A DNA stretch of 64,000 nucleotides, from contig NC_088319.1 in NCBI RefSeq assembly GCF_910592395.1, forward strand, positions 4,218,001 to 4,282,000. The letters are read 5' to 3'. Positions 38,887 through 50,800 of the stretch are shown here, piece after piece. The stretch is from Lineus longissimus. Its lineage: Eukaryota; Nemertea; Pilidiophora; Heteronemertea; Lineidae. Position numbers and translations under genes: made by a program. The notes below the pieces were generated by a model, which saw nothing but the letters and a program-made list of their open reading frames with translations, was not told the DNA's origin and did no database searches. Every line of letters starts with the position of its first letter. Within the stretch, counting starts at the first letter, position 1.

Positions 38887-41800
38887 ATGAATAGTCCAAA
38901 GAACATGGAAGACGTCTTAGTAGATCCAAACACCACAAAATCTAGTTTAAAAAAGATATTGACTGGTTTGGTAGACAATTTCCTTTGGGCTGGTTACACT
39001 GACACTGCCAGTGGCGACACTCACACTGGCACTGGCAGCGCCAGTGGTGACACTGGCAGTGCCAGTGGCGACTCTGACAGTGCCAGTGGCAACACTGACA
39101 CTAGTGACAGTGCCAGTGGTGACACACCAGTCGCAGAAGTAGTTAAAGCGCTGGCTTTTGCCCTGGGCAAGGACGTAAGCCTGCAGCAAAAGCTTATCAA
39201 AGCTGCTACTGTTCTGGCAGATGAACTTGAGGAAGGACGCTTGGAACGGAGACGAGACGATGTAAATATTGTGTTCGTTGTCCTCGTCATTGATTTAGTC
39301 CAAGTTAACGTGTATTAAAGTGGCCTTTGGTAGTCTTGTCCAAGATGTTCAGAAATCTTGCGAATTGCTCTCATTTTCACAATTGCTCTTATATTTTCAT
39401 CATGACCAATTCTATCCCAATCGTCTCGTACAATGTAGTACATGTGTGGCGATTGCAAAAGTCGCAACTAAACATGATTTGAAAGGGCATGTCCATACTT
39501 TTTAAAGTAGTTTTCAGAGGCCACTATCCGAGGTAGTCGGCTATGGCTGGACTAGCTTTGGCCGGACTAGTTATGGCTGGACTAGGTATTGCCGGACTAG
39601 CTATGCCTGGACTAGCTTTGGATTACGAGAACAAGAATCTAACGTGCTTTTATTTTTTTCAGAACTTCTTCCAGGGTCGGATCATTTTATCGATCAGTTG
39701 TGGACGGCACCATAACGAGGCAAAGGCATGCTCACCAGCAAAGGCGGGCTCACCGACAAAGGCTGGCCCACCGACAAAGGCGGGCTCTACGACAAAGGCG
39801 GGCCCACCGGCAAAGGCGGGCCCACCGGCAAAGGCGGGCTCGACAGAAAAGACATCAACGGAAACAGCAGCCAGTGTAAGTGCAGTCAGAATTCAGTATC
39901 ATTTCATCTTCAAAAGATACTTCACTACATGTTGCTTTTAATATACTGTGGAACCTCTCTATTAGGGACATGCTCGGGACTGACAAGTGCTCTCCTGAAT
40001 AGAGAGGTGTCCTGATTAGGTCACATTGAATGGAAACAACCACTTGGGACCAAAACTAGTGTCCTTGATAGATAGGACCGTGTCCTTAATAGAGAGGTGT
40101 CCACTAAGGGAGGTTCCACTGTATTTGATCTATAATGAAGCTTCGAGTTTGGCCTCTTGCATGGTTTGGTAGGTTATGTGTAGGACCTGTGAGTCAAGTC
40201 TCAAATCATTTGCTGCATGGGATTAGAGATTGGCAATGAACCTATCCGTCAGAAAATATATTTGTTATATCTTTTCTTGTAGTATTAGAATATAATGTGG
40301 GCCTAACATGCCTAATCTCTGTTTTGAAATGGGGTAGATGTATACTCTTTTAACCTCTTGACTACCGGGCCGTTCGAACCGTTCCATACCAGGGCCTTTT
40401 TGGTATTATTGTGCAACCACGTGAATCTGGCAAAACCTCCGTCTTCGCTGCCACTGCAGCTCCATCTATACGACTTAGTTCAAGTTGGTGGATAGCAGAC
40501 GACATGCCTGCGTCACTATACACCAGTAGAGTCAAGTTGGTGGGTAGCAGACGACATGCCTGCGTCACTATACACCAGTAGAGTCAAGTTGGTGGGTAGC
40601 AGACGACATGCCTGCGTCACTATACACCAGTAGAGTCAAGTTGGTGGATAGCAGACGACATGCCTGCGTCACTATACACCAGTAGAGTCAAGTTGGTGGA
40701 TAGCAGACGACATGCCTGCGTCACTATACACCAGTAGAGTCAAGTTGGTGGGTAGCAGACGACATGCCTGCGTCACTATACACCAGTAGAGTCAAGTTGG
40801 TGGATAGCAGACGACATGCCTGCGTCACTATACACCAGTAGAGTCGAGTTGGTGGATAGCAGACGACATGCCTGCGTCACTATACACCAGTAGAGTCGAG
40901 TTGGTGGATAGCAGACGATATGCCTGCGTCACTATACACCAGTAGAGTCGAGTTGGTGGATAGCAGACGACATGCCTGCGTCACTATACACCAGTAGAGT
41001 CGAGTTGGTGGATAGCAGACGACATGCCTGCGTCACTATACACCAGTAGAGTCAAGTTGGTGGATAGCAGACGATATGCCTGCGTCACTATACACCAGTA
41101 GAGTCAAGTTGGTGGGTAGAAGACGACATGCCTGCGTCACTATACACCAGTAGAGTCAAGTTGGTGGATAGCAGACGATATGCCTGCGTCACTATACACC
41201 AGTAGAGTCGAGTTGGTGGATAGCAGACGATATGCCTGCGTCACTATACACCAGTAGAGTCAAGTTGGTGGATAGCAGACGACATGCCTGCATCACTATA
41301 CACCAGTACTCAGTGTTCCACAGGGTTTTCTCAAGGTAGGGTGATACCCTTGATTTGCATGACGTTTTACCAGTGTGCAACACAAGGTAGGGTGGCCATA
41401 AATTTGAGGTAGGGTGGCCCTATAGGAACCCTCTACAAAGTTCTAGAGCAAGGTAGGGTGGCTCTTCCAAGGTACGGTGGTAAGCTGCCAAGGTAGGGTG
41501 GGCCACCCTGACAAATAGCCTTGTGGAGAACACTTTAGTAGAGCCGTGCCAGATCATACCAAACTGTACACCGAAAGGTCTATTATAGCGACCGCTCAAG
41601 CGGTAGGCGGTAAACACCTGTATTTGATTGCGACCGCTATAGCTGTCAGCGGTAGTCAGGAGGTTAAGTCTATAAGAAATGAGATGAAGTTGATTTGAGA
41701 TCTTCAACAGGTTGTTGTGATATCTAAATTTTTTTTCAGATCGGGTCCAGGAATCGCACTCTTCTTATGTCGATCCTCACCGAAGAACTTGATATCACAA

Positions 41801-44800
41801 ACAAGCTTGCCGGTCTCCTGATGGTTGATGCACCGCCTCCCAAAAGTAAAGCCAACGCTGACTTTGACAGAGAAGTAAAAAGTTGTTCAACGAGTCCTGA
41901 GAAATCTGTGGAAGAACTGCCTTGGAATGCATTGTGGATTAGCACTGCAGATATCATGCTACATATAATACGAAACAAGGGAATTTTGTCTGCAGAACTA
42001 TACAATGATCCAAAATTTGTGTCCGATTCAAAATTCTTTGAAGGTTGCCTAAGATTAGTTGATGGTAGGTAATATTTCTGAGTTTTTCTTCACAGTGCAT
42101 TAATGTTTTGTCAAAGTGGCAAATTAACTTTCATCTTATTTTGAGAGAATGCACTTTGAAATTTATGCTTGTCGAGTTACGTTTTTCTGAGTCTGACCTA
42201 TTTGTGCAAAATCGAATTTGTTTTTTTCTTATAAAACTGAAGTTGAAAAGTTCCATAACCAGGATTTATATACAGGCCTCAGTTAAAAAATTGCTGAAAA
42301 GAATTCTCAAAAAGGGGAGATATGATTTTGCACAAATACTGTAACCCAGGAAAATTTGGCGGCAGGTTTTTTTGTGGATTTGTCAATTTTCAGTCTAAAC
42401 AGTATTATTTGCGCATTTTAAATTTGCGGACTGTGGCCGACCGCAAATCCCGCAAAATTAACATGCATTCGGCAAAAATATAGCCAAGACTACGGAACGA
42501 AGCAAAGAAAGTGCAGCGTCAATCTAAACTTTCCTACCCTGTCAAACGATGCCCCGTCTGTCTTAATTGATCGGCTCCCGACCGCATTCTCATTGCCGAT
42601 TGGCGCAGTGTAGGTAAACACTCTCTGTATATGTGTGTACGTTTTAGTATTTATACAGTTTATTTTTGCGGATGAGTGCATCACAGCAAGATCAGATTAT
42701 ATTTGCGGGCAGGTTAATTTTGCGGATTTGTGCTGACCGAAATACCGCAAAATTAACCTGCCCGCAAAATTTTCCTGGGTTACAGTATAGGTCGAGACTC
42801 AGACCATCCTTGCCCAGCAGCAGCAGCAGGCCCATCTTCATAAAAAATCCCTGCTTTCTGGTTCTTGAGTATCTTTTTCTGTTTTCAGGCAGACAGTGCA
42901 TGATGACAGCTGTTTGCATGTCCCACTGTGTCACCATGGTGTTTGAGCATTGCAAGGATAAAAGTCTTGGTGACCGATTCCTATTCAACAACGGTGTGGC
43001 AATATGTGCAGAATATCTCCATAAAGATTACGGTGTCAAACGATTCATACACTGGTACAGATCAAAGGTAATTTTTTTTCATTTTGTCTGTTATTCTTCT
43101 TTCTTTTAACAATGTGTTCATCTTTCCATAGGAATGCTAATGATAGATATCCAGAGTCAAGTTATAATTGTCCAACATATCGGATGTTTTGTAATGGAAT
43201 GTTGGAGGAAACCAGACTTCCTGGGGTTAACTACACTGTCCATCGTCGGAGAGTGTCACCCTCTCTTTCACATGAAGACATGTTCCCACTGGGGCTGAAA
43301 GGGTGGATGTCGTCCTGGGTGCCGACAAATGGTACCCAGGTTCCAGATCGACTGGACAATAAGCACCCTGGGTGCCATTACACGAGACAAACAGCACCCA
43401 GCTTCTTTTTGCCTGGCTTACGGATCTTAGGGACGAGGACGTTTCTTGCAATTTCGTTTTATCTCGCGCTGTGGTACTTGCGGCATTAGCAGTGCGCGAA
43501 ATAAAAAGAACAGATAAACAGAAAAAAACGCGTCTAGGCCTATAGGTCTTTGAAAGCACGTTTCGGATGATTTATTCAGAAAAGGTATGTAGGAGGGATA
43601 TATTCAGAGAATGAAAAATTGTGTGATGACAAAATGAATGGATTTGCTGCGTATTTTAATTTTAATTTTTATTCTGGTTATCGTGACACGTGACCTCCGT
43701 GAGCGTGGGGCCAACCTCGGTTGTAGGTATAGAAAAAGTGTAGAAGAAGAAGCTGGGTGCTGTTTGTCTAGTGTAATGGCATCCAGGGTGCTTATTGTCC
43801 AGTTGATCTGGAACCTGGGTACCATTTGTCGGCACCCAGGACGACATCCACCCTTTCAGCCCCACTGGGCAGTGACTGGTCCTTGTTCTTGTAGGTGATA
43901 CATGTTTTCATCTGCACTTAGACAGTGGAGGCTGCATTAAGATATATATGGTGTTTATAAGGCTTAGGCCACACTTTTTTTGTCAGATTACGAATCCGCC
44001 TGGGGTCATTTTCCGACCAATTTCACCCAATTTTGATTTTTTTTCGCTCCCCTTGTATGATCTGAGACTAAAATATAGAAAACAATAAGCAAGTTTTTGT
44101 TTTATTTCCCCTGCCCCACATAGAATTGCGCAATACTAGGTCTTACGACTTACTATTGAATCTTGATACTATATGATGGGTCACATGATGTTTTCAATGG
44201 CTTTTCAAACATAAGGATTTTCTGGAATCATCGCTTAGTACACTTGTTGCCCTTCATTGTTGTAAAGGAGGTGAGACAAGACCACCATTGAATGAATATT
44301 AATAGGTTTGAGGTTCCGGACCTATCAATAAGATGCGAGTATGTTTTTAACTCAAGTGCATATCATATTTGGAGAGGTCTTGAAAAGACATTTGGTATGG
44401 CAATGCTGCAGATATAAAGAAATTATTTGATGAAAAAATTAATTTTGAATTTTGCTAATTTGGCAATAGTGTTTTGAGATTTTTCTGCCAGTTGGCTGAA
44501 AAGAGTGGAAATATCAACGTCTGTCCAATTTGTCGATTATCACAAAAATTGTGTGGTCAACTACCAGTTTACTTTTCACCATTTACTTGCCCGACTGTCC
44601 GGAATATCATATCAAAATTTCAGATTCACAACCCCAAGCAGTATTTGATGCGACACAGTCAAACATTGACAATTAAAAAAATCATGGTGGTCTTGTCTCA
44701 GGTACACAGTGTACAAGTACTAAAATAGCTGACCTATTTTTGATGTTATCTCATTCTTGTGTAGCATGTCAAGTGTGTCCCACCCTAAGGAGAATGAAAA

Positions 44801-47800
44801 TAGCTTAATACTATGTAGCTCAAATGTGCACATGACATACTTCATGCATTACTGGTAAATGGAGATCTATAAATGTTCACCCAAGCAGAAATATGATTGA
44901 GATGGGTCATATTTATTCTGTGATTCCCTACAGCTGGTAGAAAATAAATTCAGATTTGTTTGTTGTGGTCGTTCACATAAACAGAGTGTGTGTGTAGGCC
45001 TAGCTGCTGTGTGGTAGCTTTGGTAATACCATCATGACAGTGTGTTAGCTGATATTTGATAACAACAACATTAGATTATAGTGTCCTAGTGTGCTCAGGT
45101 GATGGTAAGGTTCACACTCTCCGTGTCAATCCTACAAGTTGCAGAAATGAAATGAAATAAAATTCATAAAATAAAATGAATTTTTTATGCAAAACACAAT
45201 CTTGTGCATCTGGCAAGAATATTAAAATAAACATGTACAGTGTTATCAAAACAATGGAAAAATATTCTTAGTTGTGTCCTAGTGTGCTCAGTTGATGGTG
45301 AAGTTCACACTCTCCGTATCAATCCTACAAGTTGCAGAAATGAAATGAAATAAAATTCATAAATATAAAATGAATTTATTAGCCAAATTACAATCTTGTG
45401 CATCAGGCAAGAATATTAATAACAATGGAAAAATATTCAGTGTGAGTCAGAAGATTAAACTACAGAGCTACCAATCACTCCAGTGAAAATGCTACTGAAG
45501 CTATTTAAAAACCACTTCTCAGTTGCATCCCAGGGGAGTGATTCACTCCCGTGGTCATGGTGAAAAATAGTATAAACAAGGGCAAAAAGACTCTTGTGAA
45601 GAACCTTTAACTTTATTGCAGTGCTAAACACAAAAAATAAAGTATTTTTGCATCAAGGAAGTAGTTACTACTATCCAACAAATCAAATAAATAAAAATTT
45701 ATACAATCAAACAGAAGGATTACAAAAATACGATCGTTTAGAATTAGGCCACCGGCAGCGGCCGCCTGAGCGCCACCACGCGGGGCCTAATGGTATTAGG
45801 CTACGTAGTTGATCGCCCTCGGGAGTTTCCGTGCATGGTTTTCGGCAGTTCCCGGAGATGACTCGGTACTTTTCGTCAACTTTCGGTTTAACCCTTTTGC
45901 TGCCAAGCAAGTTTTTTTTTTTTGAGTCCTCAGTGCCAAGCAATTTTAGGTTCAATTGAAAAAAATTGATATGATCAATTTAAAATATTTTTCCTGAGAA
46001 AACTATTGGAGATATGTCAAAACAATGCACATGGAAGTTGTTCAGTATGACCTGGACTTTAAATTAAAATTTTAAAAAAGTAGGTCACGCCCTAATTTGC
46101 ATGCCGCCATCTTGAATAACTAATGAGAATTGAAGATTTTGTAGAATAAACCACTGTAATTTGGAATAAATGTAATAATACAACTAATAAAACTATTTTT
46201 ATGCATCTGCATGTTTCTTTACTCTTTCCTTTCTAAGTCCATAACCTTGTAAACCCTGAATTTGTATTGCTTTGTAACAAAATTGCCAAGAAATACCGAT
46301 GCGTTATTTACAGAAATCGAGCAAAATTCTTCAAAATTCAATGATCAGCCATTTACTTTGTAGACCAAAAATTACTACTTATGGTGATATGTTGGGACTA
46401 AATTACATACCTTCACTCCCTAGAGCTCCTTTTTAGTGCTACCAGAGAACTAATAGTAGATAGGGGGGTCAGGGGTCCCTATGGAGGGGGCCTGGTATAA
46501 AACAGCTAAAATTCAGGGTTTCCTCAACTAAACATGAAAGTTCAAAGTTTCTCAGCCAAATGTCCTGTCATAGAATGTATGTAGCAGTCAGATAACTCTA
46601 TTCTAATAATTGACAACTGCTTGGTACCTTTCGAAACAGTTCTTTGAATCATGCATGATATCCAATTCATCGAGTACCTGTGATAATGACATCCGATTCG
46701 CCATTTTGTGAACTTTTGGAAGTGATTTTCACCTGAAATCTCAGCAAATCGATATATAACATGTACAGTAGAAACGTAGCGTGGTAACTCCTCTACCACG
46801 CCATCTATAGGTATATACCATAAACGACGCTAGCAGACGAAAAATCAATGTATTTTCACCACATAGGAAAATTTCGCCAAAATGCGAAGTTGGCAGCAAA
46901 AGGAACAAAAGTCATTGTGCAGAAATGCGAAGTTGGCAGCAAAAGGGTTAATGGCTGAATAAACATGACGGGCATGATTCGAGAATGATCACAGGCGTGA
47001 TTCACGCTGGCAAGAATATGATTGACGGGCGCTATCAAAGTGCGCCAGTAAAATGGTTCACCAGCGTCATCACATCACTCCAACAATTTTTTTTCACGGG
47101 CGCCGTCGTGATCGTGCCTGGTTCCTGACTGACACTGAATATTGTTCTTGTGTCCTAGTGTTCTCACCTGATGGTAAAGTTCGCACTGTCCATCCTACAT
47201 CAATCCTACAAGTTGCAGAAATGAAATGAAATAACATTTTTAAAATGAAATGACTTTTTTATCCAAAACACAATCGTGTGCATCTGGCAAGAATATTGAA
47301 ATTAAAAATGTGCAGTGTTATCAAACAATGGAAAAATATTGTTCTTAGTTGTGTCCTAGTGTGCTCAGGTGATGGTGAAGTTCACACTCTCCATCCTACA
47401 TCAATCCTACAAGTTGCAGAAATGAAATGAAATAACATTTTTAAAATGAAATGACTTTTTTATCCAAAACACAATCGTGTGCATCTGGCAAGAATATTGA
47501 AATTAAAAATGTACAGTTTTATCAAAACAATGGAAAAATATTGTTCTTAGTTGTGTCCTAGTGTGCTCAGGTGATGGTAAAGTTTGCGCTCTCCATCCTA
47601 CATCAATCCTACAAGTTGCAGAGCTGAAATGAAATAAAATTTTAAAAATGAAATTAATTTTTCAGCAAATAAAACACAACCATGTGCATCTGGCTGTGCA
47701 TCTGGCTGTGCATCAGGCAAGAATATTAAAATAAAAATGTACATTATTATCGAAACAATGGAAAAAATACACAAAATACATAACATTACGCAAACTAAGA

Positions 47801-50800
47801 TGAATACTGACCTAGTCTCTCCTTGGGTACTGGTGGCAGTGTCTGCACTCTCCTACGTCCTTCAGATTGCAGATGGATAGTGTCCTAGTTTCCCCAAGTA
47901 CTCAGGCCCTGGTGGCATCTGCTGGCATGCTGACAAGCCTTTTTAGGTTATCGCACTAATCCCTGAAAGTGATAAAATACAATTTTCATGATTATTTTGG
48001 TTGATTATTGAATTTCTTTCCACTTTTCAAATAATAAAATTTTTCTATATTTCTGTTTTGCAAATATATGTATAGGTAATTCAGAAAATTCAGGAAAATA
48101 TAACACCCACAGTACAGTAACATTGATTACTTAGGTCTCGAGCTTTCTAAGGCCAGAGAAAATCAATTCATGCAATTTGGTGACGAAGATCACACACTCG
48201 AGCAGTATTCTTATTTTATTGATATCTAGATTTTGGAAATTCCAAGTGTCCAACACATTTTTGCACTATAAACATGGCAGGAAGAACTTTGCAGTGCCAT
48301 GTGATGGGAAGACAATGAAAAACTCAGCAGAGTAACTAGAAAATGGCCAGGGAGTTGCTTCCTGTGAAATACCTTCATTTAGTCGTAACGACTAATGTGT
48401 ATTTTGTCTCCAAACCTTTACTACATTTGCATTATTTAGTTGAATTATTACCGGGTGCACATGCATTATTATCGGCCGTATGCGAAAACAAATTTGGCCA
48501 TTTTGAAAAGACCCTTTTCACAGGTAGCGTAAGTTTACCATGACATAAAAGTCAATCATCACCAAAAGCATTCAAAATATCAGGAACAATAAAAGGCAGG
48601 GAAAACTTCAAGTAAACTGCTTGAATAAGCTTGTATATTTTTACTTTTATGCCATGGAATTAAAAATATTTATTGGTAAACAAACATTGCCTGTGAAAAG
48701 GGTCGTTTCAAAATGGCCGAAATTTATTTTCGTAGGGTGTCTATTTGAATTACTACACATGCATTATTATTTGAAATCACTTTCAGAAAGTTCACCCGTG
48801 GGAAGAAACGATCTTGTACCGTCGTTGGTGGATTTATTACACTCGTGATAGCGGCATTCGGCTCGAGATGTTCGGTTGGAATAAAAGTACTGAAAATACG
48901 AAAGATCTACTTGTCCATTGGGGCAGAGTGATGTCTGCTAACTGTGCACGGAGCCTGGCTTGGGCTGCTGCGAAAGGTCCAGAAAATGGACGTGCGTCCA
49001 TGCTGAAAGATAAGAAACTGATGAAGGTGAGCCTCACCTTTCGGGCATGCAATTGGCATCAGTCACATGTAAACATGCCAGTCTTGGCACCCAACATTGA
49101 TCTAGATCACTTTCCGACCAAAAATACCCCCACCATCCGCATATCAGGGTTAAAACAACACAAACGCCATCTTCAGGGTGATAAAGGAACTGGCTTATTC
49201 AATTGGTAAAAACAGTCGTGAAGCGATTCTGACTTCTGGAGTGTTTTGAGAGGTTCAGGGAGTGCTGAAAAGATGGTTGTTTTGGTCACTTTATGTCCCT
49301 TTTCAATCTGAAAATAAAAAACAGCTGTGGGCAGAGTTTTCTTCTCTCTGTTGATTCAGCAAGCTCTGGTCTTACGGTGGCTAGTGCAAAAAAACTCATT
49401 GAGATACTCATCTCTGATAGATTTTCCCGCTGGGGGTCTGAAAAGGGGGTGTTACGTGGGTTCTGAAAGTGTCAGTCATGTTAGTGGTGTAACCAAATTA
49501 CAAGACGATGTTTCTTAGTCTTGGACCTCAAGCACCTGGTAAATAAGCACACACAGCAGATAGTGAACTATGAAAACCTTTCTCTCTTAAAAAAAACTCT
49601 TGTTGTCTTTTCCTTCGGTTAAAAAACCCAGACTAGGGGCCTTGAACAAATGCTCCATTAAAACCCTTTCACTGCTGAGCATGTTTGAGTTCAAAACCCC
49701 TACACTGCCGGACATCTTGGATGTCAGTTATTCACTAATTCAGTCATCGCAGTGACCCAGGAGTCGCTGTGGTATAGTGGCTTGGACTCCCGACCAGCGG
49801 TCAAGAGGTCCCGGGTTCGATCCCCACTGTCGGCGTGAGACTGTAGGCTGGTCTCTCTGTCTTACTTGCCTCTCTGCACCCAGGTGTATAAATGGGTACC
49901 AGTCAGAAATGCTCAGATTGTAGCGCTGGTTGAGCAGCTCATCTGAGGTCTACTGAAAGGTTTCAGGACAGACTGGGGTTAAAGTGTAAAGTCGGATGAT
50001 AACCTATATCGTAGTTGATATCAGACTATAAACCCTAAACTTTTTAACTTTAACTTTTTTAACTCAAGTCCTGTGAGGTCAGGTTCCGTTCAATCTGCAT
50101 ATTTTCCAATTTTTCAGGGCATGATGTTTTGGTTCCGCTCGCCCCTCATGGTTCCAGGCGACATGGAGATGATTGGTGCCTGTACAAGACTCATTGGCAA
50201 TCTGTGTGTGAACGAGACGATTGCTCTTTTCTTCATCAAGGAGCACAACATCCTCACCCTACTCGAGGTGCTCAGTAAGTACTGTGTTCGTTACGTTCCC
50301 TATTTGATGTTCTCAGCAAGTACATTCCAACTTCACACTTTGCGGTTCACCCTAAAACCTGTTAGTAGACTTGAACAGCTGCTGCTTAATCAGCGCTACA
50401 ACTTGATAATTTCCAACTGGTACCCATTTAGACACCTGGTTGGAGTAAGGCATGTAAGTCAACGAGAGCTGCGTCGCAAATCGACAGTAGGGATCAAACC
50501 GGGGATCTTATGACAGCTAGTCAGAGACCTGAGCCACTACACCACCACAGCTCCTGTTGAGGTCATGACGGCCCGCATCATTGATAGTTTCAGAGCCCTT
50601 GTAAGAGGGCAATTCTTAGATACCCAGATGCCTCTTTGAAAAAATATTACTTGTAGAGTTGATATTGCCTGTTGAATTTCTGACTTTTATTTTCAGTCTT
50701 CTGTCCTCACTACAAAAACCTTATTGAGTACCTGATAGTTGTTAAGAGATTAGCCAGTCACCAGGGGGTGTGTCGTGATTACGTCTCTAAGAACAAGATC

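Larger units (their letters stand above)
40354..41663. mobile_element. TTAA-flanked piggyBac-like non-autonomous element carrying a satellite
   Basis: The ends CCTCTTGACTACCG (40354-40367) and CGGTAGTCAGGAGG (41650-41663) are inverted repeats with one mismatch, each flanked by TTAA (40350-40353 and 41664-41667), the piggyBac target duplication. The interior has no transposase. Most of it is a 52-bp tandem array, and a further small element is inserted at the array end. Confidence 0.8.

Noticed and set aside
49763-49835. Functional tRNA gene
   Set aside because: The tRNA-like cloverleaf is degenerate and continues into a SINE body shared with 50310-50557.
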